From positions 5,022,001 to 5,086,000 of the forward strand of contig NZ_JBGEDP010000001.1 in assembly GCF_041206865.1 (NCBI RefSeq): DNA of 64,000 bases. The letters run 5' to 3'. This stretch comes from Mycobacterium sp. HUMS_12744610. GTDB taxonomy: Bacteria > Actinomycetota > Actinomycetes > Mycobacteriales > Mycobacteriaceae. The position numbers were made by a program, and so were the translations under genes. Under the pieces are notes generated by a model, which had not been told where the DNA came from, ran no database searches, and saw only the letters and a program-made list of their open reading frames with translations. Below, piece after piece: positions 56,970 through 64,000 of this stretch. Position 1 is the first letter of the stretch. Every line of letters begins with the position of its first letter.

Positions 56970-57130
56970 GTGTACACCGAGCGGGACAGTCGCAGCGCCG
57001 AAAAGGAACACCCCCGGCCGCTCGGATCGGAGCCGACTCCGTGGGACGCAACTCAGCGGTGATGACGCCCGCCGAACTGAATACGAAAGCGCCCCCGACA
57101 TCAGCCGGGGGCGCATCCGCATTGCTCGCT
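56970..57130. other. Intergenic region between groEL1 stop and the antitoxin gene
   Basis: 161 bases without a gene. On the minus strand it follows the groEL1 stop and precedes the antitoxin start. GCGCCCCCGACATCAGCCGGGGGCGC near 57090-57115 can pair as GCGCCCCC/GGGGGCGC and is a likely groEL1 terminator. Confidence 0.55.
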
Positions 57131-58786
<1,656 letters not shown>

Positions 58787-58799
58787 CTACTGACGCATG

Positions 58800-58845
58800 C
58801 CGCCCCGGAAATCACCCGTGCTTCACACGGGGATCGCCGGGGCGG
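58800..58845 (-). terminator. Stem-loop in the groES-groEL1 spacer
   Basis: CCGCCCCGG (58800-58808) pairs with CCGGGGCGG (58837-58845), and inside it CCCGTG (58815-58820) pairs with CACGGG (58826-58831) around a 5-base loop. The structure could partially terminate transcription after groES or mark an mRNA cleavage site, so as to set a lower groEL1 level. No U-run follows. Confidence 0.55.
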
Positions 58846-58853
58846 AACGCGGG

Positions 58854-59156
58854 TTACTTGGATACGACAGCCAGCACGTCGCGCGCCGACAGGATCAGGT
58901 ACTCCTCGCCGTTGTACTTGATCTCGGTGCCGCCGTACTTGCTGTAGATGACGGTGTCACCCTCGGACACGTCCAGCGGGATGCGCTTTTCGCCGTCTTC
59001 GTCCCAGCGGCCCGGGCCGACGGCGACGACGGTGCCTTCCTGCGGCTTCTCCTTGGCGGTATCAGGAATGACCAGACCGGACGCGGTCGTGGTCTCGGCC
59101 TCGTTGGCCTGCACGAGAATCTTGTCCTCGAGTGGCTTGATGTTCACCTTCGCCAC
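58854..59156 (-). CDS. groES: 10 kDa co-chaperonin GroES
   Basis: A 100-residue co-chaperonin that caps the GroEL ring. Typical features are [45 protein letters not shown] (in parts [30 protein letters not shown]), with the mobile loop at about 17-35 and [12 protein letters not shown] at the end. The start is GTG 59156 with GGAGGG upstream in CTGGAGGGCTCCC. It heads the groES-groEL1 operon and is controlled by the CIRCE element and a structured leader upstream. Confidence 0.96.
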   Translation of the reverse strand: MAKVNIKPLEDKILVQANEAETTTASGLVIPDTAKEKPQEGTVVAVGPGRWDEDGEKRIPLDVSEGDTVIYSKYGGTEIKYNGEEYLILSARDVLAVVSK

Positions 59157-59220
59157 GATGGGAGCCCTCCAGTTAGTTGGTAGCAGGCCCGGGACAATCG
59201 CCCGGACCGGGGTTGGTTGG

Positions 59221-59252
59221 CGGTCGGACCGCGGCGTGCCGCGAACCGACCG
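59221..59252 (-). promoter_or_regulatory. Strong hairpin in the groES 5' leader
   Basis: CGGTCGG (59221-59227) pairs with CCGACCG (59246-59252). An inner stem CGCGG/CCGCG closes after a symmetric two-base bulge, giving 12 pairs in all. It lies about 65 bases before the groES start and could act in mRNA stability or as a heat-sensitive structure. Confidence 0.55.
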
Positions 59253-59332
59253 ACTGTCAGGTGGTCTGGCATTCGGCCGTACCCTCGAACCGTCGTCGCG
59301 GGTGCCGGCGCAGGGGGACGTCCGATTGCCAC

Positions 59333-59359
59333 CTAGCACTCTATACATGAGAGTGCTAG
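59333..59359 (-). promoter_or_regulatory. CIRCE operator (HrcA-binding site) of groES-groEL1
   Basis: CTAGCACTC-TATACATGA-GAGTGCTAG is a perfect 9-bp inverted repeat with a 9-base spacer, identical in its core to the CIRCE consensus TTAGCACTC-N9-GAGTGCTAA. HrcA bound here represses at normal temperature. An extra half-site (TAGCACTC at 59357-59364) overlaps the right arm. Confidence 0.93.
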
Positions 59360-59553
59360 CACTCAAGGGCGGGCCGCTGCTTCCCCTGTCAGCGGACAAG
59401 CCGGGTTTCGCGGCCCTCCCGGTGCCGGGCGAGAACACCGCTCGGGCGGGCATCCGCGCCGCCCGCACCCGGACCCAAAACCCGAAGACGGACACCGTGA
59501 GGCGCCGCTTCGCGTGGTTCCCAGCGCTGTTACCGGGTGCTAATAGTGGAAGC

Positions 59554-60225
59554 ATGCTCAACCGCACCGCCAACGCGAGCCGCACCGCGGGCATGGTCGC
59601 ACTGATCGTCGCGGCCCTGGTCGGGTGGGCCGGACCGGCCCACGCCCAGCCGGGGGGCCGGATGTACGGGGACCCGGAGGCCGCCGCACCCTACTGGCGC
59701 TACCAGCATCAGGAAGACTGCGGCCTGATGGCCGTCGCCGACGTGGTCGGCCAGCTGACCGGCCACGAACCCAGCCAGCTCGGCATCGAGCTGCGCGGCA
59801 TCTTCACCCCCAGCGAATCCCACGGCGGCGACGTCTATTTCTTCGACGGCACCTCGCCGCAGGACATGGTCATGCTGCTGGCGCACTACGGCGTCCAGTC
59901 CGAGATCACGACCGGAAACACCCTGCAGGGCCTCGAGGACTACCTCGGCAGCGGGCACAAGGTCATCGCGGCGCTCAACGCGGAAACGATCTGGAACTAC
60001 CCCGCCGGTCAGGGACAGCGCACGAAACCCGACCACGCCGTCGTGGTCACCGGGGTCGACACCGCCGACGACGTCGTGCACCTCAACGACAGCGGCACCC
60101 CCGACGGCCGCGACGAGCGAATCCCGCTGGACACCTTCACGCGGGCCTGGTCGACCAGCGACGACCTCCTCATCGTCACCCAGGCGACGGGCTACGGCAC
60201 CGTGCCGTGGGCGCCCCGGATCTAA
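59554..60225 (+). CDS. Secreted C39-like cysteine peptidase-fold protein
   Basis: A 223-residue protein with a Sec signal (hydrophobic core about 12-26, cleavage after GPAHA near residue 31). The mature part resembles the peptidase C39-like_2 fold: [18 protein letters not shown] holds the candidate catalytic Cys, [24 protein letters not shown] holds the His and Asp/Asn. It could be an active papain-like peptidase or an inactive relative. The start ATG 59554 gives the full signal peptide. From memory nothing lies between groES and gcp in M. tuberculosis, so this is an accessory gene. Its stop overlaps the tsaD stop on the other strand. Confidence 0.8.
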   Translation: MLNRTANASRTAGMVALIVAALVGWAGPAHAQPGGRMYGDPEAAAPYWRYQHQEDCGLMAVADVVGQLTGHEPSQLGIELRGIFTPSESHGGDVYFFDGTSPQDMVMLLAHYGVQSEITTGNTLQGLEDYLGSGHKVIAALNAETIWNYPAGQGQRTKPDHAVVVTGVDTADDVVHLNDSGTPDGRDERIPLDTFTRAWSTSDDLLIVTQATGYGTVPWAPRI

Positions 60226-61244
60226 GGCAACCGGCCCCGCATCACCGGAAGGCCCGGATCGCTGGCCACATCCAGCGGGGACGGCGGCGCTCCGGCGGCC
60301 ACCAGGTGCGCGGCGAAGGCAGCGATCATCGCCCCGTTGTCGGTGCACAACCGGCGGCTGGGGACCCGCAGGGCCAGGCCGGCCGCCGTGCAACGCTGCG
60401 CCACCAGCTCGCGCAGCCGCGAATTCGCGGCCACTCCCCCGGCGACCAGCAGCGTCGACACGCCGGCCCGGGTCGCCGCCCGCACCGCCTTGAGCGTCAG
60501 CACGTCGGCGACGGCTTCCTGGAATCCGGCCGCGACGTCTTGGAGCGCCGCGTCCGGGGCGCTCTCCAGGTAGCGCGCCACCGCGGTCTTGAGCCCGGAG
60601 AAGCTGAACGCGTGCGGGTCGTCGCCGGGCCCGGTCATGCCGCGGGGGAAGACGACGGCTTGGGGATTCCCGGTGCGGGCCAGCTCGTCGAGCACCTTGC
60701 CGCCCGGATAGCCCAGGCCCAGCAGCCGGGCCACCTTGTCGTAGGCCTCGCCGGCGGCATCGTCGACGGTGCTGCCGAGCTCGACGATCTCGCCGAGCGA
60801 ACGCACGTGCAACAGGTGCGTGTGTCCGCCCGACACCAGCAGCGCCACGCACTCGGGCAGCGGTCCGTGCTCGTAGACGTCGGCGGCCAGGTGCCCCCCG
60901 AGGTGGTTGACGGCGTAGAACGGCACGTCCCAGGCGGCCGCGTAGGCCTTGGCCGCCGACACTCCCACCATCAGGGCGCCGGCCAGGCCGGGCCCGATGG
61001 TGGTGGCCACCGCATCGGGTCTGTCCAGCCCGGCGGTCGCCAGGGCGCGGCGCATACAGGGGCCCAGCGCCTCCAGGTGGGCGCGGGAGGCGATCTCGGG
61101 CACCACGCCGCCGAAGCGCACGTGCTCGTCGACGCTGGACGCCACCTCGTCGGCCAGCAGGGTGACGGCGCCGTCGGGGTCAAGGCGTGCGATGCCGACT
61201 CCGGTTTCGTCGCACGACGTTTCGATGGCCAGGACGACGGTCAT
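60222..61244 (-). CDS. tsaD: tRNA N6-threonylcarbamoyladenosine transferase TsaD
   Basis: A 340-residue ASKHA-fold enzyme that transfers threonylcarbamoyl from TC-AMP to A37 of ANN-decoding tRNAs. The N-terminus [19 protein letters not shown] is standard. The metal-binding HLGGH lies at about 113-117 and is preceded by YAVN. Also present are [28 protein letters not shown] and [19 protein letters not shown] 61244 overlaps the rimI stop as ATGA, giving tight coupling in the tsaE-tsaB-rimI-tsaD order. The 3' end meets the convergent C39-like gene. Confidence 0.96.
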   Translation of the reverse strand: MTVVLAIETSCDETGVGIARLDPDGAVTLLADEVASSVDEHVRFGGVVPEIASRAHLEALGPCMRRALATAGLDRPDAVATTIGPGLAGALMVGVSAAKAYAAAWDVPFYAVNHLGGHLAADVYEHGPLPECVALLVSGGHTHLLHVRSLGEIVELGSTVDDAAGEAYDKVARLLGLGYPGGKVLDELARTGNPQAVVFPRGMTGPGDDPHAFSFSGLKTAVARYLESAPDAALQDVAAGFQEAVADVLTLKAVRAATRAGVSTLLVAGGVAANSRLRELVAQRCTAAGLALRVPSRRLCTDNGAMIAAFAAHLVAAGAPPSPLDVASDPGLPVMRGRLP

Positions 61245-61717
61245 GGAACCTGCCGAGCCTCTCTGCGCATGGTGTAGGCGTCGGCGCCACTGACGCGGTA
61301 GTAGCGCCGGCGCAGGCCGACCCGCTCGAACCCCACGCTGCGGTACAGCGCGATGGCGGGCTCGTTGTCGGTGCGGACCTCGAGGTACACCACGCCGCCG
61401 GCGGCGAAGCTCAGCAGCTGGTCGAGCAGCCGCCGGCCGATGCCGCGGCCCTGGCAGGCGGGGTCCACGCCGATGGTGTGCACCTCGTACTCGAACGGCG
61501 GTGTGCGGCCCAGCCGGGAGATACCGGCGTAGCCGACCAGCGTTCCGGCGCTGCGCGCACCCACGTAGCGGTTGTGCGGGCTGGCCAGTTCGCGGTTGAA
61601 CGCCGCCGCCGGCCACGGGTCGTCGCCGTCGAACAGCTGCAGTTCGAGCTCGGCGCACCGCTGCGCGTCGGCCGGGGTCAACCCGCCGATCCTCACGGGC
61701 TCGCCGCAGGCGGTCAT
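61241..61717 (-). CDS. rimI: GNAT N-acetyltransferase RimI
   Basis: A 158-residue GNAT acetyltransferase. RimI acetylates the N-terminal Ala of ribosomal protein S18 in E. coli; mycobacterial RimI acts on a wider range of N-termini. The acetyl-CoA loop is [20 protein letters not shown] at about residues 84-103 (Q-x-x-G-x-G pattern). [23 protein letters not shown] is the C-terminal signature, with the conserved Tyr. It overlaps both neighbours by 4 bases (ATGA on each side), so the four genes are one translational unit. Confidence 0.95.
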   Translation of the reverse strand: MTACGEPVRIGGLTPADAQRCAELELQLFDGDDPWPAAAFNRELASPHNRYVGARSAGTLVGYAGISRLGRTPPFEYEVHTIGVDPACQGRGIGRRLLDQLLSFAAGGVVYLEVRTDNEPAIALYRSVGFERVGLRRRYYRVSGADAYTMRREARQVP

Positions 61718-62337
61718 CGGCGCTCCGCGAGTGGCTTGGCGTCGGGACGGCGCAGGTACAGCGCCACCAGGGGCGCCGGCGGCGCCGACCAGTCCCCGAC
61801 GGCGGCCGCCAGGCCGGCCGGTGTCGGATGGACGGGCCCGCACCGCGGCAGGCCGAACATTCCCGCGTGCTCGGGTGAGCCGGCCACCGCGCGGGCCGCG
61901 CCGGGGTCGACGTCGACCGGGGCGTTGACGGCCGGGCCCTCGGTGCGGACCCCGTCTCGGTAACGGGCCCAATAGATTTCGCGTCGCCGGGCGTCGGTGA
62001 CGACCAGGACCTCGCCGCTGGTGCGCACTCCGATGGCGTCCAGGCTGCACACGCCGTGGACCGGGATGCCCAGCGCGTGCCCGTAGGCGGCGGCGCTGGC
62101 CATGCCCACCCGCAGGCCGGTGAACGGGCCCGGACCGCAGCCCACCACGACGGCGCCGAGGTCGGCCATGCCCAGCGCGGCGTCGGCGAGCGCGGCGAGC
62201 ACGTTGGGGGTGAGCCGTTCGGCGTGGGCGCGGGCGTCGACGGTCACCCGTTCGGCCAGCACGGACAGATCGTCGCGCCGCACCAGGCCCGCCGTGACCG
62301 CCGGGGTGGCCGTGTCGATGGCCAGGATGACGCTCAT
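61714..62337 (-). CDS. tsaB: tRNA t6A synthesis dimer partner TsaB
   Basis: A 207-residue ASKHA-fold protein that pairs with TsaD in the t6A complex. The N-terminus reads [17 protein letters not shown], followed by [26 protein letters not shown], the family's standard signature. The C-terminal half is variable. Start ATG 62337 (MSVILAID) was chosen; upstream reading is inside tsaE. It overlaps tsaE upstream and rimI downstream by 4 bases each. Mutation-type defects were not seen. Confidence 0.95.
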   Translation of the reverse strand: MSVILAIDTATPAVTAGLVRRDDLSVLAERVTVDARAHAERLTPNVLAALADAALGMADLGAVVVGCGPGPFTGLRVGMASAAAYGHALGIPVHGVCSLDAIGVRTSGEVLVVTDARRREIYWARYRDGVRTEGPAVNAPVDVDPGAARAVAGSPEHAGMFGLPRCGPVHPTPAGLAAAVGDWSAPPAPLVALYLRRPDAKPLAERR

Positions 62338-62804
62338 GAGGCCCACCGCCAGGTCGCGAGCCGCACGTCGGAGTGGCTGACCCGCTCCAGGCGGACGTCG
62401 AGGTGGCGCTCGGCGAGGCGTTCGGCGATTCCCTGGCCCCACTCCACCACGACGACCGCGTCGTCGAGGTCGGTGTCGAGATCCAGGGAGTCGAGTTCGC
62501 CCAGCAGGTCGGTGCCGGGCCGGTCCAGGAGCCGGTACATGTCGACGTGGATCATTGCCGGCGCGCCGGGCCGATGCGGGCGATGCACCCGCGCGAGCAC
62601 GTACGACGGCGACGTGATCGGGCCCTCGACGTCCATGGCGGCCGCGATCCCCTTGGCCAGCACCGTTTTCCCCGCACCGAGCGGACCCGAGAGCACCACC
62701 ACGTCGCCCGCGCGCAGCTGCCCGCCCAAGCGGGAGCCGAGCGCGACGGTGTCCTCGACGCGCTCGCAGGTGGCCGTGCCGCCCTCCGGCGTGTGCTCAG
62801 CCAC
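62334..62804 (-). CDS. tsaE: tRNA t6A synthesis ATPase TsaE
   Basis: A 156-residue P-loop ATPase that activates the TsaB-TsaD complex in bacteria. The Walker A GPLGAGKTVLAKGIAAAM lies at about residues 40-57, ITSPSYVL is the switch region, IHVDMYRL follows, and VVVVEWGQGIAERL ends the core. The start is GTG 62804, overlapping the alpha/beta hydrolase end by 8 bases. An operon with the upstream hydrolase and alr is likely. Confidence 0.95.
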   Translation of the reverse strand: MAEHTPEGGTATCERVEDTVALGSRLGGQLRAGDVVVLSGPLGAGKTVLAKGIAAAMDVEGPITSPSYVLARVHRPHRPGAPAMIHVDMYRLLDRPGTDLLGELDSLDLDTDLDDAVVVVEWGQGIAERLAERHLDVRLERVSHSDVRLATWRWAS

Positions 62805-63912
62805 GGCGCCCGAACCTCTCCCGGATCCGGCGGTACCGCCGGGTCATCGCGCCGGGCAGGGCCCGGTCGACCAGCCGGATCAGCCCTTCGTTGATGGCCT
62901 CCGGCTTGTCCAGCAGCGCCAGGTGACTGGCGCCGGAGACGACGACCAGCTCCGAGCGCGGCATACACGCCGCCATCTTGCGCGAGTACTCGTCCGGCGT
63001 GAGCAGGTCGTGGTCGCCGCAGGCGACCAGGGTCGGCACCCGCAGCAGCGTCCACAGCCCGGCGGTTTCGTCGTGCTGCTCCAGCGCGTCCAGGAAACCG
63101 ACCAGGGTGGTGATGGGGGTGTCGTTCATCATGCGTTGCGAGAACGCGTCCAGGCTCCGGCTGACCTGCAGGTCGCTGAACGACGCGGCCCGCAGCACCG
63201 GAGCGATCAGGGACCGGGACACGTTGCGGCCGCGGTTCATCAGCTTGGGGGCGGACCTGGCGGTGAACCGGATGGCTTCCAGCGCAGGGTTTTTCAGCAG
63301 CTCACCCAACGGCGAGCGCGACAACCCTTCGGCCGCAGAGGAAATCAGCGCGGCGCCGACGATCCGGTTCCCGTATCCCTGGGGATACTGGCGGGCGTGC
63401 GACAAGACCGTCATGCCGCCCATCGAATGACCCACCAGCACGACCATCCCACGCGGTGCGGCCACCGTCAGCACGCTTTCCAGGTCCTTGCCGAGCTGGG
63501 TCAGCGTGTAGGTCTCGGGTGCGCCGTCGCCGGACCGGCCGTGGCCGCGCTGGTCGTAGAACACCATTCGCACCCGCGGCCCCAGCCGCGCGGGGAGCCG
63601 GGTGCGCTGAAAGTGGAAGGCGCCCATGCGCAGACAGAACCCGTGCACGAACACCATCGTCAGCGGGGCATCCACCGGTCCGGCCTCGCGGACGGCCAGC
63701 GGCACCCCGTCCGGGGTGGTCACCACGTAGCCGCGGTCGTCATCGATCCTGTCGAAATCCTCACCGGCGTAAGGATCTTCGGAAGCGGTGGCGCGCTGGG
63801 TGACGGAGCGGCGCGCCGAGGCGCCCACGATGGCGGCGATCGCGGTCAGACCGGCACCTCCCGCAAACCAGGCCCTCCCCCAGTGGCGCCGACGGATTCG
63901 GTCATCGCTCAA
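62797..63912 (-). CDS. Membrane-anchored alpha/beta hydrolase
   Basis: A 371-residue alpha/beta hydrolase. The N-terminus has a hydrophobic stretch (about 13-31, [17 protein letters not shown]) that may be a signal anchor. The catalytic core shows [14 protein letters not shown] (oxyanion region), [14 protein letters not shown], the nucleophile elbow [12 protein letters not shown] (Ser at about 165), [10 protein letters not shown] (Asp) and [12 protein letters not shown] (His), so the triad is intact. The start TTG 63912 is inside the alr end and gives the basic N-terminus [13 protein letters not shown]; a later start would remove the anchor. The substrate is unknown: esters or peptides are possible. 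Confidence 0.85.
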   Translation of the reverse strand: MSDDRIRRRHWGRAWFAGGAGLTAIAAIVGASARRSVTQRATASEDPYAGEDFDRIDDDRGYVVTTPDGVPLAVREAGPVDAPLTMVFVHGFCLRMGAFHFQRTRLPARLGPRVRMVFYDQRGHGRSGDGAPETYTLTQLGKDLESVLTVAAPRGMVVLVGHSMGGMTVLSHARQYPQGYGNRIVGAALISSAAEGLSRSPLGELLKNPALEAIRFTARSAPKLMNRGRNVSRSLIAPVLRAASFSDLQVSRSLDAFSQRMMNDTPITTLVGFLDALEQHDETAGLWTLLRVPTLVACGDHDLLTPDEYSRKMAACMPRSELVVVSGASHLALLDKPEAINEGLIRLVDRALPGAMTRRYRRIRERFGRRG

Positions 63913-64000
63913 CGGTTTCGGCCTCGCGGTATGTCCTGGTGATGCGTCCCCGGGGGCTGGTCACCACCTCGTAGTGGATGGTGCCGAGCAAATCGGCCCA
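63902..64000 (-). CDS. alr: Alanine racemase, C-terminal fragment (5' part outside window)
   Basis: Only the last 32 residues are in the window: [18 protein letters not shown] and [14 protein letters not shown] before TGA 63902-63904. This is the standard C-terminal beta-domain of Alr, which makes D-alanine for peptidoglycan with PLP. The gene overlaps the hydrolase start by 11 bases. The catalytic residues are upstream of the window end. Confidence 0.85.
   Translation of the reverse strand, partial: WADLLGTIHYEVVTSPRGRITRTYREAETVER

Larger units (their letters stand above)
59157..59553. promoter_or_regulatory. 397-base region between groES and the C39-like gene, with CIRCE and leader structure
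   Basis: No gene is seen in this stretch. It holds the groES leader hairpin (59221-59252), the CIRCE operator (59333-59359) and, on the minus strand, a possible promoter with TTGAGT (59366-59361) and TATAGA (59345-59340) spaced by 15 bases. This predicts a groES untranslated leader of about 175 bases. No clear promoter for the divergent gene was found. Confidence 0.65.

Overview
The window is chromosome of a high-GC, slow-growing Mycobacterium that is not M. tuberculosis, probably a member of or relative of the M. avium complex. The evidence is a PPE-type gene, a 13E12-family (DUF222/HNH) gene, whiB3, sigD-rsdA, dnaE2 with imuA'-imuB, the mfp conservon, and a groES-groEL1 pair whose chaperonin has a His-rich tail. 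From memory, gene order follows M. tuberculosis Rv3341 (metA/metX) to Rv3423c (alr), with blocks missing and others inserted. No tRNA, rRNA, CRISPR array or prophage was seen.

Layout. 1-9 kb: 3' end of metX, a methyltransferase, a 13E12 gene split by an IS256-family element, a flavin oxidase broken by one extra base, a secreted DUF732 protein, folD with a small membrane protein, and a flavin oxidoreductase. 9-14.4 kb: two tandem FHA-FHA-ABC exporters. 14.4-19 kb: the mfp conservon (sensor kinase, roadblock, DUF742, GTPase, pentapeptide protein MfpA). 19-32 kb: trmL, a nitroreductase, dnaE2 with a LexA box, a WS/DGAT-like protein, otsB, htdY, lpqD, acrA1, a decayed 2OG-Fe(II) oxygenase and a nucleoside hydrolase. 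32-35.7 kb: a membrane-protein pseudogene split by an IS1380-family element, then a lactate monooxygenase-like gene. 35.7-47 kb: imuA'-imuB with a second LexA box, an LLM flavoprotein, guaA, a beta-phosphoglucomutase/GH65 phosphorylase pair, a TauD-type sulfatase behind a perfect palindrome, and choD. 47-57 kb: a PPE pseudogene split by an ISL3-family element, guaB3-guaB2, a DUF5319 gene, sigD-rsdA, a homologue of Rv3415c, whiB3, a crotonase and a broken RelE with its intact antitoxin. 57-64 kb: groES-groEL1 with a CIRCE operator, a secreted C39-like protein, then tsaD-rimI-tsaB-tsaE, an alpha/beta hydrolase and the 3' end of alr.

How the genes work together. dnaE2, imuA' and imuB form the mycobacterial SOS mutasome and sit at two places under near-identical LexA boxes. 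guaA, guaB2 and guaB3 cover GMP synthesis from IMP. The HAD/GH65 pair would convert a glucose disaccharide to glucose-6-phosphate. tsaD, tsaB and tsaE supply the tRNA t6A machinery. The mfp conservon couples a membrane sensor kinase to a small GTPase and the gyrase-binding protein MfpA.

Genome decay is the main theme. Three different insertion sequences each sit between a perfect target duplication that can be read directly (CCCGCCCC, CCGA, CGAAATTG), and four other genes carry frameshifts. The strongest unexplained items are the tandem FHA-ABC exporters with an operator-like palindrome, the 60-bp tandem hairpin repeat before them, the TauD-gene operator without its adjacent repressor, and the structured groES leader.
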